Below, piece by piece: positions 54,603 through 64,000 of a DNA stretch of 64,000 nt. The first letter of the stretch is position 1; every line of letters starts with the position of its first letter. Source of the stretch: Phallus indusiatus (lineage: Eukaryota; Basidiomycota; Agaricomycetes; Phallales; Phallaceae); NCBI GenBank assembly GCA_027605045.1, contig JAQFWX010000016.1, forward strand, positions 1 through 64,000, in the 5' to 3' direction. The translations under genes were made by a program, and so were the position numbers. Under the pieces are notes generated by a model. It ran no database searches. It was not told the origin of the DNA and saw nothing but the letters and a program-made list of their open reading frames with translations.

Positions 54603-55913
54603 ATGGACTCTTCTCCTCCACCCTCTGCACCCCCACTCGTCACCCTCAACGATGTGGCGACTATTATTATGCGGCAGTTCGCGGAAATGGATGCCCGCAT
54701 GGCAAGACAGGAATCCCAGGCCTCACAGATGATTGAGGTGCTGCAGAGCATCCGAGACGCGGCTAGAGCTGCTCCAACCCAAAACTCCCCTGTGGGCGAC
54801 GCGTCCTCGTCTGGACAACCACCGGCTCCTGAGCATCAAGCCAGTTCACGCTCTTCCCGAAATACCCGACCTGCTGTACCTCCTTCGTTCAACGGAGATC
54901 GCTCCAAGGGTCGCGCCTTTTGGAACACTGTCGAGTTCTACATGAGTATATGCAGTCGCGACTTCGAGACTGATGAACTCAAGATCGGCTGGGCGATGTC
55001 GTACATGAACGAAGGTCGCGCCCTTACCTTCAGCGAATCTATGCTGAAAAGGTATCAAAGAGGAGAGAAGCCCTTCGCTGACTGGGATGCCTTCCGAGAA
55101 AGATTCAAGGCCGATTTCTTTCCACAATCCGAGCAAGAAGACGCCATCAACACCCTCTACTCCAACCGCTATGTCCAAGGCAACAGGACTGTAGAGGAAT
55201 ATGTAGACGCCTTCCGCGTACTCATTGAGCACGCTGGCTTTACGGAAGGACTCGCCATTAACACGTACTTTCGTAATGGTTTAGACCCGGCAATTGCGTC
55301 TCTGGTAGCGACGATGAAAGACCGACCCGCACTCCACGACTACGAAGGCTGGATCAGGCAAGCACGCATGTTTGACATGGACAGGCGTGCCAACGAGGCC
55401 TTCACCGCTGCTCGCCGTCGACTCGTGGGCTCTGGAACGGCTCAGACAAATCCCGCAGCTGTCCCCATTAATCGACCTCGCCCCAACCCTTTTCCGTCGT
55501 ATCAGACCCTCCAGATCCAGAGGAGGCCCCCTGCCCCTTCCTATCAGGCTCCTCCCTATCCACCTCCCAGGCCAGCATCTCAAATCGCGCCCACGTTGCC
55601 TCCAAGACCTGCGGCTCCGGCTCCTGCGCCACAGGTTAGGCATGATCCGATGGACGTTGACGCTGCCCGTCGACGTGCTGGCCCAGAATCAACCAGGTGT
55701 CGTCGCTGTGGAGCAGCAGGCCATTGGGCTCGCGAATGCCCTCGTGCGTATGACATCCGATATCTTCAGCCCGAGGAATTAGACGACAGTATCGCGCATC
55801 TGCTGGCCCAGAAAGACGCGCTAGAAGCCCAGACACGTGGTGACTCTGCTCTGACAGAGGGGGAGACTGTAACCGCAGCAGAGGTAGAGGATTTTCAAAA
55901 CGGCGACGAGTGA
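54603..55913 (+). CDS. element C gag
   Basis: 436 residues from ATG 54603 (MDSSPPPSAPPLVTLNDVAT). Ser/Pro-rich start, then the capsid region (FNGDRSKGRAFWNTVEFYMS, AMSYMNEGRALTFSESML, LYSNRYVQGNRTVEEYVDAF, GLDPAIASLVATMKDRP), a Pro-rich linker, and one zinc knuckle CRRCGAAGHWAREC (about residues 362-375). It ends at TGA 55911, overlapping the pol frame by about 70 bases. Intact, so likely able to make virus-like particles. Confidence 0.92.
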   Translation: MDSSPPPSAPPLVTLNDVATIIMRQFAEMDARMARQESQASQMIEVLQSIRDAARAAPTQNSPVGDASSSGQPPAPEHQASSRSSRNTRPAVPPSFNGDRSKGRAFWNTVEFYMSICSRDFETDELKIGWAMSYMNEGRALTFSESMLKRYQRGEKPFADWDAFRERFKADFFPQSEQEDAINTLYSNRYVQGNRTVEEYVDAFRVLIEHAGFTEGLAINTYFRNGLDPAIASLVATMKDRPALHDYEGWIRQARMFDMDRRANEAFTAARRRLVGSGTAQTNPAAVPINRPRPNPFPSYQTLQIQRRPPAPSYQAPPYPPPRPASQIAPTLPPRPAAPAPAPQVRHDPMDVDAARRRAGPESTRCRRCGAAGHWARECPRAYDIRYLQPEELDDSIAHLLAQKDALEAQTRGDSALTEGETVTAAEVEDFQNGDE

Positions 55914-58900
55914 TAGATGCACCCTCGTTGCCGACATCTAATAGATTCGACATTTTGTACATAGATCGCGAACAAAATGACACTTCTGATTCGAATCTAA
56001 CTACCCCTGCTGCATCCCCTGCTAAACCCGAAGAATCGTCTCCACCTGCTACACGCTCTGTTTCAACTCCATGTATGCTGTCGCCTTCTCAACGTCGCGC
56101 ATTGCCAAGCGAATACCGACTCGCAGCTACTGCTGGTACGCAGAAGCTAGAGATCCCGGTGGAACTACAGAGTGTCGACACTGGAGCCCTGCTGCACAGC
56201 AAGGCCATGCTGGACACTGGAGCTAGCGGTATGTTCCTCGATCGCGACTTTGTCGAGAAGCATCGGCTTCCCTCCGTGCGTCTTGCTAAACCAATTCCCG
56301 TGTTTAACGTTGATGGTACGCCCAACCACGCTGGCTCTATCACCCACGTCGTCGACCTGGTTGTTCGATTTCGGGATCATTCCGAACGCACCTTGTTCGC
56401 CGTTACCTCGCTCAAGTATCCCGTCCTATTTGGGCTGCCGTGGTTCAAGGCTCACAATCCCGTCATAGACTACACAACTGGTCAAGTGGAGTTCATGCGC
56501 TGCAGCCCCAGTTGTCGGTCTTGTGCTCCACGCTGGCCAGCGGGTAAGCTCTCTAAGCGTGCGTTCCAACAGATCCGACGCGCACCTCTACCAGAGCTCG
56601 ACAACACTGAGGCCGATGATCCTGACATACCAGACCTGGTCGACGTCGAGTCTGAGGTGGAAGAGGGTGATCGACTGTTTGCGATATCAATGCTACCCGA
56701 CGAGCCCGACACTCACCGCATATATGCCACCGAGACCATCTCCCAGCGACTGGCCCAGGCCCACGCCAACAACGCAGACGCACCAGCTCCCAAGGGTTTT
56801 CGGGATATCGTGCCAGAGATGTTCCACGACTTTGCCGACATTTTCTCGAAGGAATCATTTGATTCGTTGCCGCGGTCGAAGAAGTGGGATCACCCGATAG
56901 AACTTGTGCCAGGTTCCGAGCCCAAGTCTTGCAAGATCTACCCGCTGTCACCTAACGAACAGGCCGAGTTAGATGCGTTTCTGGAAGAGAACCTTGCATC
57001 TGGACGAATCCAACCCTCCAAGTCGCCTATGGCGTCCCCAGTCTTCTTCATCAAGAAGAAAGATGGCTCTCTTCGTCTTATTCAGGACTACCGCGCGTTG
57101 AATGCCATGACAATCAAGAATCGCTACCCGCTACCTTTGATCTCGGAGCTCGTCAACAAATTGCAAGGTGCCCGATACTTTACCAAGCTGGACGTGCGCT
57201 GGGGTTACAACAACGTGCGGATAAAGGAAGGAGATGAGTGGAAGGCTGCTTTCCGCACCAATCGCGGCCTTTTCGAGCCCTTGGTGATGTTCTTTGGTCT
57301 CACTAACAGTCCCGCCACCTTCCAGACGATGATGAACGAGATCTTCGAAGACATGATCTCAGAAGGTGTCGTTGCCGTCTATATCGACGACATTCTCATC
57401 TACACTCGGGATCGGGAGCAGCATGACCAGGTCACCCGACGCGTTCTCGAACGTCTCCGCGAGCACAAGCTGTATCTCAAGGCAGAGAAGTGCGAGTTCT
57501 GTCGGACTAAGATCGAATACTTAGGCGTCGTGATTTCCGAGAACACCGTAGAGATGGACCCCGCGAAAGTCTCGGGTGTCAGAGACTGGCCTGTCCCGAA
57601 GAACGTCACTGAGGTTCAGTCCTTCTTGGGCTTCGCCAACTTCTACCGTCGGTTTATCAAGGACTTCGCGCGTATTGCCAATCCCATGTTCGGGTTAACC
57701 AAAAAGGACACTCCCTTCGTCTGGTCCGACACCTGTCAGCATGCTTTCGATACTCTGAAGTCGTCAATCACCTCGGCTCCCATTCTCCTCATTCCTAACC
57801 CTGCTAATCCTTACAGAGTCGAAGCAGACAGTTCCGACTTTGCAACAGGCGCGGTCCTTTCGCAGCTGTCGAACGAGGACGGTAAATGGCACCCAGTTGC
57901 ATTCTTCTCGAAGGCCCTCAGCCCTGTCGAACGCAACTATGAGATCCACGACAAGGAGATGCTCGCTATCATACGATCTTTAGAGGAATGGCGACACTTT
58001 CTCGAAGGCGCGTCTCACCCTATCGACATACGGACTGATCACAAGAATCTCGAGTACTTCATGTCCGCGCGTAACCTCAATCGTCGTCAAGCTAGATGGT
58101 CGGTATATCTCTCACGATTTGACTTTACTCTGCAGCATATACCGGGTAAGTCGATGGGCAAACCTGACGGTCTATCTCGTCGGCCAGATCATGGCTCGGG
58201 AAAGGACGACAATCGTGGAGTCACCTTAATCCGACCCGAAATGTTTGCAATCAATGCTCTGCAAACGTTCCGTCTTAAGGGGGAGGAGGAGGATCTTCTA
58301 CGCCAGATTCGCAAGGCCAATCGGGAAGGCAAGGTTGAAGATAGTGTTTCCAAAGCCGTTGCAACACTTCGTGCGCTGGGTGGTCGTTCAGCTCACTCAT
58401 CGGAATGGTTTGAAGACCAGGACCTCCTCTACTATCGCGGCAAGGTTTACGTGCCAAACGTGGATGAATTGCGTCGGAAAATCCTTTCCAGACACCACGA
58501 CACCAAACTCGGTGGTCACCCGGGTCGTTTCAAGACCCTCGAGCTCGTTTCACGCACCTTTTGGTGGCCAGGCGTCTCTAGGTATGTACAACACTATGTA
58601 GAGGCCTGCGACATGTGTCTACGTACGAAACCGTCTCGCCATGCTCCCTATGGCCTTCTTCGACCCACAGAAGTGCCAAGTCGACCTTGGGAACACATCT
58701 CAGTCGACTTCATCGTGGAGCTGCCAGAATCTAACGGTTTTGACGCGATCCTCTCTGTCGTCGACTCTCTCACCAAACGGGTTCATTTCGTACCGACATT
58801 TACAACACTTGACGCGACAGGTCTAGCCCGTCTGTACCTTCAACATGTCTGGAAGCTCCATGGTCTCCCCTTGAAGGTGATCTCTGACAGAGGCCCCCAG

Positions 58901-59854
58901 TTCGCATCTCGCTTCACGCAGGAACTTTCTAGGCTCCTTGGCATACGGCTTGCACCCTCTACGGCATATCATCCTCAAACCGATGGTCAAACAGAGCGCG
59001 TCAACGCAGAAGTCGAACAGTACCTTCGACTTTTCACCTCAGAGCGACAGGACGACTGGGACCAGCTGCTTCCCATGGCTGAGTTCGCATACAACAACCA
59101 TGTACACTCAGCCACGCGTTCAACCCCCTTTGAACTCGACACTGGACGACATCCTCGTATGGGATTCGAACCGCTGGTTGCCGACTCGAAGATCGAATCT
59201 GTCAACGAGTTCAAGACGCGCATGGAGTCGACAATAGAGGAAGCCAAGGCCGCTATAGCCAGGTCGAAGGACGAGATGGCCAAGTACTACGATCGGAAAC
59301 ACATCCCGGCACCTGAATACAAGGTTGGCGACAAGGTATACCTTGATTCGAGCGACATCCGTACCACCAGGCCCTCCGCCAAGTTATCGCATCGGTACTT
59401 GGGGCCTTTTCCGATAGTCAGCAAGGTCGGATCACACGCATACAAGCTGCGTTTACCACTGTCGATGTCAAGGCTCCACCCAGTGTTCCACGTCGGGAAG
59501 TTACGTCCAAAGGTTGAAGACACAATCCCGGGCCGTCGCGTTAAGGCTCCACCACCTCCTGAGGTCAGAGACGATGGTGAACACTATGTCGTGGAACGGA
59601 TTTTAGATAGTCGTGTCTTCCGGAGACGACTCGAGTACAAGGTGCGTTGGGAAGGCTATGGTCCCGAGCATGACCAGTGGGAACCCGAGTCGAATATTGC
59701 AGCCCCGGATCTCATTAAGGATTTCCACCGCGAACATCCGAGTGCGCCACGCTCGATAAATGGCCTTCTTTTCCATCGTCGCCCTCGGTTTGATTTTTCT
59801 AAGCTACAGGCGTCATTAGTCGAAGCTACAGGCGTCGGGACGCCGCCTCGTTGA
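55910..59854 (+). CDS. element C pol with chromodomain
   Basis: About 1314 residues, open from 55843 in the minus-one frame relative to gag; no ATG is well placed, so it is probably made by minus-one frameshifting. Protease DTGASG at about residues 102-107. RT: FIKKKDGSLRLIQDYRALNA, FTKLDVRWGYNNVRI (first Asp), YIDDILIY (about 490). RNase H EADSSDFATGAVLSQL (about 640). Integrase zinc finger HHDTKLGGHPGRFKTLEL...CDMCLR (about 862-900), then DFIVELPESNGFDAILSV, SDRGPQFASRF, TDGQTERVNAEVEQYL. The C terminus has a GPF-like region (HRYLGPFPIVSKVG) and a chromodomain: YVVERILDSRVFRRRLEYKV, RWEGYGPEHDQWEPESNI (about 1223-1275). Such chromodomains guide integration to heterochromatin in related elements. 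All catalytic residues I can see are present. Confidence 0.95.
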   Translation: MIDAPSLPTSNRFDILYIDREQNDTSDSNLTTPAASPAKPEESSPPATRSVSTPCMLSPSQRRALPSEYRLAATAGTQKLEIPVELQSVDTGALLHSKAMLDTGASGMFLDRDFVEKHRLPSVRLAKPIPVFNVDGTPNHAGSITHVVDLVVRFRDHSERTLFAVTSLKYPVLFGLPWFKAHNPVIDYTTGQVEFMRCSPSCRSCAPRWPAGKLSKRAFQQIRRAPLPELDNTEADDPDIPDLVDVESEVEEGDRLFAISMLPDEPDTHRIYATETISQRLAQAHANNADAPAPKGFRDIVPEMFHDFADIFSKESFDSLPRSKKWDHPIELVPGSEPKSCKIYPLSPNEQAELDAFLEENLASGRIQPSKSPMASPVFFIKKKDGSLRLIQDYRALNAMTIKNRYPLPLISELVNKLQGARYFTKLDVRWGYNNVRIKEGDEWKAAFRTNRGLFEPLVMFFGLTNSPATFQTMMNEIFEDMISEGVVAVYIDDILIYTRDREQHDQVTRRVLERLREHKLYLKAEKCEFCRTKIEYLGVVISENTVEMDPAKVSGVRDWPVPKNVTEVQSFLGFANFYRRFIKDFARIANPMFGLTKKDTPFVWSDTCQHAFDTLKSSITSAPILLIPNPANPYRVEADSSDFATGAVLSQLSNEDGKWHPVAFFSKALSPVERNYEIHDKEMLAIIRSLEEWRHFLEGASHPIDIRTDHKNLEYFMSARNLNRRQARWSVYLSRFDFTLQHIPGKSMGKPDGLSRRPDHGSGKDDNRGVTLIRPEMFAINALQTFRLKGEEEDLLRQIRKANREGKVEDSVSKAVATLRALGGRSAHSSEWFEDQDLLYYRGKVYVPNVDELRRKILSRHHDTKLGGHPGRFKTLELVSRTFWWPGVSRYVQHYVEACDMCLRTKPSRHAPYGLLRPTEVPSRPWEHISVDFIVELPESNGFDAILSVVDSLTKRVHFVPTFTTLDATGLARLYLQHVWKLHGLPLKVISDRGPQFASRFTQELSRLLGIRLAPSTAYHPQTDGQTERVNAEVEQYLRLFTSERQDDWDQLLPMAEFAYNNHVHSATRSTPFELDTGRHPRMGFEPLVADSKIESVNEFKTRMESTIEEAKAAIARSKDEMAKYYDRKHIPAPEYKVGDKVYLDSSDIRTTRPSAKLSHRYLGPFPIVSKVGSHAYKLRLPLSMSRLHPVFHVGKLRPKVEDTIPGRRVKAPPPPEVRDDGEHYVVERILDSRVFRRRLEYKVRWEGYGPEHDQWEPESNIAAPDLIKDFHREHPSAPRSINGLLFHRRPRFDFSKLQASLVEATGVGTPPR

Positions 59855-59865
59855 AGGGGGGATGG
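59855..59865 (+). other. polypurine tract of element C
   Basis: AAGGGGGGATGG directly between the pol stop codon and the 3' LTR, the normal place for second-strand priming. Confidence 0.75.
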
Positions 59866-60208
59866 TGTCAGGGTACGCTACCGCCGTCTCTCATTTTCTT
59901 ATTTATTATCATCGGCATCTTTTCTTTTCTATTTTATTTATCATTTCCATATTTTACTTTCACTCTCCGTTTCCTTGTTCTGTCTCTATTCCACTTTCTC
60001 TACTCGCGCGCGTCGCACGCTCGTACCCGGCGTGATGCCCGTGACATCACGTCGCTTAGGTTCGGCTTGGGCGCCTGGCACTTAGCTGTGTCAGGGCCGC
60101 ACGCCGCGTCGTCGTTTTATGTATATAGTCGTTGTACCTAGAGTGAGGGTCCCTAAGCTTGTTCTCTTAGGATCCCCTCCCTCTAGTGTGAGCTGAGTAG
60201 CCCTAACA
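59866..60208 (+). repeat. 3' LTR of element C (343 bp)
   Basis: Same ends as the 5' LTR, with one copy of the 53 bp segment missing between the GGATCCCCTCCCTCTAG repeats (a clean deletion between direct repeats), GCACGC for GCGCGC, and CTAGTGTGAG for CTAGTCTGAG. Confidence 0.95.
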
Positions 60209-60221
60209 TTATCAACATTAC

Positions 60222-60832
60222 TCACTCTTTCGATACTTTGTCATACACTTCTTGTTGTTCTGGCGTTAAACCGAATTCCCAAGCTGTTAGGGCTACTCAG
60301 CTCAGACTAGAGGGAGGGGATCCTAAGTGAATATATTGGAAGGGAAACTAACTACTCACCTAGAGGGAGGGGATCCTAAGAGAACAAGCTTAGGGACCCT
60401 CACTCTAGGTACAACGACTATATACATAAAACGACGACGCGGCGTGCGGCCCTGACACAGCTAAGTGCCAGGCGCCCAAGCCGAACCTAAGCGACGTGAT
60501 GTCACGGGCATCACGCCGGGTACGAGCGCGACGCGAGTAGAGAAAGTGGAATAGAGACAGAACAAGGAAACGGAGAGTGAAAGTAAAATATGGAAATGAT
60601 AAATAAAATAGAAAAGAAAAGATGCCGATGATAATAAATAAGAAAATGAGAGACGGCGGTAGCGTACCCTGACACAAGCCTGAATGTCAACATCGGGGTC
60701 TTCACTCTCATCCGGAGTTTCAAGAAGGTCCTCCAAATAAACCACGTCAGAAGTATGGAGAGAGGATCCCGAGTTCGATGAAGGTGACGATGGTGATGAC
60801 GGAGGCCGTCGTTCACGCGCACTGTCACGGTG
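60222..60832 (-). pseudogene. gene fragment split by the solo LTR
   Basis: On the minus strand the frame reads RPPSSPSSPSSNSG, then SDVVYLEDLLETPDESEDPD, DVDIQA up to the LTR, and resumes WEFGLTPEQQEVYDKVSKE with a stop at 60222. With one copy of the target repeat removed the join is in frame. An intron acceptor CAG at about 60.82 kb may be the exon start. It is a 3' end of an unknown gene, acidic, Ser/Pro-rich. Upstream exons were not found in the right flank up to 61.05 kb. It is not part of element B. Confidence 0.6.
60285..60674 (-). mobile_element. inverted solo LTR of the element C family
   Basis: 390 bp, minus strand, with both copies of the 53 bp segment. It is flanked by CAAGC on both sides (60280-60284 and 60675-60679), a perfect 5 bp target duplication. 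Compared with the 5' LTR of element C it lacks about 6 bp in the CGCG-rich stretch. It lies inside a coding fragment. Confidence 0.93.
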
Positions 60833-62486
60833 TTACCCGTGCACGTGAGACGACCCGTAGCACCCACAAGTGGTACATGGAAGCAATTTCTACGTGCCTT
60901 GTGAACCCTTGCTGCATGCAAGGGAATAACGTAGTGAAGTGGTGTCCTTTCTACGCAAAAATCTTTCCCAGATGCAAGAGGAGGCAAGAAATAGGCGCCC
61001 TGACCGCGACTAGGGTGGGTGGGGGATCCACGACCCTTTATTATCGTTAGCGTTAACCCTAATTTTAACCCTAAATATAAGATAAATTCTGCTCACACAA
61101 GCTGCCAACAGTCATCTGCGAAGAAAAAATGGCTTTTGCATTGATGTGGCTCATGTTCTCGAGGGCTTTCTCCTCTTCACCAAGCATATGGGAAGGACCT
61201 GCCATTTTTGGACATTTGACGCCCATTATGTAATGACTCGGGGAGTCGTCATCAGCGTGACCAGACGTGACATAATTTCTTTTTATGGGAATAGACGCCC
61301 ATTACGTAAGTGGGTGGGCGAGTTCAGAGGGGCTTATTCTTGTTAGGGTAGTTGATGTCACTTTTTTTTAGCCGTGCCTCCTCTTGCCCAGATGCTAGCA
61401 TATCCGCGGCGGTGGAAGGATATTAAAGGCGAGGGACTTGGCACGTGGTTGGCACGGTCCACCCTCAAGTTAATCTCCGCGCTGTTTTGATCTTTTTGAG
61501 ATCATGTTTGTAAAATGTCCCGGCCAAGGAATTCATCAAAAAAACTAATGGCTTGTCATAACTGGTGCGTGCTCGGAAACAATGAGGCTTACGATGTGAT
61601 TGACGACTCACGAACCATATTCAATCGCATCTCGTTACCTCCTTTAGATGTAACTTAAACTCAAAGTCAATAATGTGGACAAAGTGTTTTTCATCCCGAA
61701 GTACCTGAACTCCTAAAAAGAGGGGAACCAGGGGCGGTGTATTTTCTGACTCGGCTAGTTCCGGCGTATCCGCACGCATTTCATGGAAAGGAAAGAAGGG
61801 TTTGTCATGCATATATCACAACAGGAATTAGCAACAGAAACCCATCCACAACCTTTATTTCTACCACTCAATATCATGTGCGCTGCAGTGTAGTACGTTG
61901 TTTGGACATCAAAAGCTTCAGATGTGCAAATACCATCCTGATAGGGGGGGTTTATGGTACGTCGGCTCCCAATGATTACTCTGCATACTGTAACTCAACT
62001 CAATTGACCGAAGATCCAGTCACGCCACAATTTAGCTGCATCATCATGCAATAGTCACTATCAGAGTACAAAGATACTATAAATCACTTGATGTGGATGT
62101 CGTCGACCGTCGAACTTGAGATATTACCTCAACAAATTATCAGTCAACATGGACTACGCCATATCCGATATTGCGATTGCTTCCGAAACCAGTCTGGTGT
62201 GTTTAGCCATTGACGAATAACTTCCAGGGCTTTGTTTGAATGTGATGACCTTCAAATCCGATCCTAAATTATCAGCCAATCGCGAAGAATCTATTTATCT
62301 CTAAGGCTTTGCTACGCAATTATAGGACGCAAATATGATCCTCAGCTACAGTTTTACTTCCTTGTGTTGCAATGCTAATCTTGTGAACTCAGGTTCTGGT
62401 TGAATCACATAACATACATCAATCAGGCTTGCACATATATCTGTGGAAACATCCTTCAGTATTCCCAACTCTACTTTCCCCTCAAA
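60833..62486. other. intergenic
   Basis: No supported gene. 61.21-61.30 kb contains GACGCCCATTATGTAA and GACGCCCATTACGTAA, a 16 bp near-repeat about 80 bp apart. 61050-61077 has two telomere-like TAACCCTAA words. The promoter of the gene at 62487 should lie at its right end. Confidence 0.45.
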
Positions 62487-64000
62487 ATGAGCAACAGCAC
62501 CAATAATGCCACCTTTCAAGCAAATGAAAACATTCAAGAAGCATATCAAAAGTGTGTTCCTGTTGTAATTACGGAACCCTTCTAAATATTCAAGGTATCA
62601 AGTTATGTCTTTAATTTGACGGTCATTAGCAACTTGGGTATGATATGAACTTGAACAAAAAAAACCGTTTACTAAAATGCACTTAACACCAGCACTTCTT
62701 CTTTATACCAATATTCTAGCCATATCTGAAGAATTACAATATATGTGGACCGGGTCATTTGGTCTCATAAATTTGCTTTATATTTTCGCAAGATATGGTA
62801 CTTTGATTTTTCAAGGACAGGCTGTCTGGCTGGCATTTTTGTCCGTAAGTCAAGTTATGAACCTTCAAAGGCCACGTGCGTTACTAATTGCGCCTTCCTA
62901 GTCTGGGAGGTAAGTTTTCAATTCTCCTGAGACATTAGGAAACTATCGAACAATTACAAGCTTGTGCAACGATGTTGCCAATGTAGGAAATGTCCTAGAC
63001 CTTTTTGTGTACGTCGGCATCCAAGGTCAGTCACCGCGTTTTATGAAATGCAGAGAAAATTGTTGAATAGTATAGGCATATTGATCATCCGAGCAATTTC
63101 AGTGTGTCAAGGAAATACGGTTATAGTCGGGGTCTTGGTCTGTTTATTTATGGGAGGAAATGCTGTAGGCCTTTACAGTAAATCACGGCGTGTTGAATGC
63201 AAGGAAAAAATGTACTCATTTATCAATGTAGATACTGTCGTATTTGAGGGATGCACTGCCAAGTGAGTAAACTAGGTCAGACCACTGTTGAGATTACTTA
63301 GCAATGTATTTTCCAGCTTCAGCAGTACGTTATAATAGTTGACGTTGACATTGACCCATTAACACTGCGAAACTAGCTGAACAAGTCAAAATTACATTGT
63401 TTGGGAATATCTGCACCATTCTAACCGATTTATTGACCTTCGGTACATGCTGGTGGAAGGTTTGGGACACATAGAAACTAAAGCGTGAAAATGGCATTCA
63501 AACTAACGGTGGGCTTGTCGCTGTACTGCTCAAACAGCGTAAGTTTTAAGTGAACTTCCCGAATGAGCTAGCAACGTATTCTAAACAAAGTTGGTAACTT
63601 CTGCAGTTGTTTCGAGATTTGGGTGCGTGTTCTCACGGGAGTTGCATTATTACTATCTGACTTCAAATTTTTGCAAGTTTTGTCGTAATTATCACTTTCG
63701 TGGCTACGGTCATTGCTGAAGTGAGTTTCAAGCATGCTTGTTTAATATGACTGACTTTTATTTCTTCTACTCATGAGTAGTTTATCAATGCAAGTATAGT
63801 ATCAGATAATCAATTTATCGCACGACTTAGCTATCTTTTCAGACCTTAACCACATCTGCTTTGACCTCATCAAAGAACGTAAGATTATTATTTCATTTGC
63901 ACTGGTATATGTTTGATGTTTAATTTGCAAGCTTGTCCGCAATTATGATTACCCATTTCACTCTGGATCTTCGTCGGCAAAATTCTCCGATGATTCGAGC
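62487..64000 (+). pseudogene. DUF6533-family gene, paralogue, apparently broken, cut by window end
   Basis: A second DUF6533 gene, exon by exon alignable to the gene at 12500-14212. Start MSNSTNNATFQANENIQEAY at 62487, then YVFNLTVISNL, the hallmark exon with AISEELQYMW and FARYGTLIF, CNDVANVGNVLDLFVYVGIQ, GILIIRAISVCQGN, VVFEGC, a frame ITLFGNICTILTDLLTFGTC followed by WKVWDT, KLKRENGIQTNGGLVAVLLK, VSRF, VVIITFVATVIAE and MITHFTLDLRRQN at the window end. A TAG stop (about 63474) stands where the paralogue has Trp after VWDT, and the exon before it needs a frame change near 63.35 kb. So it is likely a pseudogene, unless splicing avoids these points. The 3' end is outside the window. Confidence 0.72.

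Larger units (their letters stand above)
54044..60208 (+). mobile_element. chromovirus (Ty3/gypsy with chromodomain), element C
   Basis: A 6.2 kb element: 5' LTR, a self-complementary primer site, gag, pol with chromodomain, purine tract, 3' LTR. Gag and pol are both open throughout. Its LTRs differ by two substitutions and a 53 bp deletion, and its flanks are GTTGG on the left and TTATC on the right, not a repeat. So it may be a recombinant of two insertions. It belongs with the Tf1/MarY1-like chromoviruses of fungi. Confidence 0.92.

Noticed and set aside
61050..61077. Telomere-like TAACCCTAA words
   Set aside because: Only two imperfect copies; not enough for an interstitial telomere.

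Overview
The window is from a fungus, almost certainly a mushroom-forming basidiomycete (Agaricomycetes). The evidence is genes split by many 45-65 bp GT-AG introns, two DUF6533-type membrane proteins (a basidiomycete-expanded family), an F-box/LRR protein, a HET-C protein, a MULE/SWIM transposase of the kind common in agaricomycetes, and chromodomain and other Ty3/gypsy retrotransposons. No bacterial features (operons, Shine-Dalgarno sites, CRISPR) are present. All exon boundaries are read by eye from splice signals and reading frame.

Layout. 1-11.2 kb is gene-poor: I support no gene there. 11.2-18.6 kb carries three minus-strand cellular genes: a small four-helix membrane protein, a DUF6533 protein, and a HET-C family protein. 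20.8-23.4 kb has a small basic unknown protein (+) and an F-box/LRR protein (-). 24.4-27.8 kb is a decayed Mutator-like (MULE) DDE transposase with a SWIM zinc finger, preceded by tandem repeats. 28.7-32.9 kb holds a Ser/Thr/Pro-rich low-complexity protein and an eight-exon Cys-rich unknown protein, both minus.

34-60.7 kb is a nest of LTR retrotransposons. Element A (33943-44995, minus, 11 kb) is a very young Ty3/gypsy element with 2.3 kb LTRs. Element B (about 45.0-54.0 kb, plus) is an older Ty3/gypsy element whose polyprotein is cut by a 2.5 kb solo LTR (47360-49895, a diverged relative of the element A LTR), by a 299 bp solo LTR-like insert (53519-53817), and at its 3' end by element C. 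Element C (54044-60208, plus) is a chromovirus with intact gag and pol and an apparent Tf1-like self-priming site. An inverted solo LTR of the C family (60285-60674) sits in a gene fragment with a perfect target duplication. The right edge (62.5-64 kb) is a second DUF6533 gene, apparently broken and cut by the window end.

The most unusual feature is that the element A LTRs and the diverged solo LTR each carry two protein-coding frames (here X and Y) inside U3, upstream of the TATA box. Their proteins are conserved between the two LTR subfamilies, and X and Y may be duplicates of each other. The nest also records its own history: insertions that restore frame when mentally excised, and missing target duplications that point to recombination between elements.
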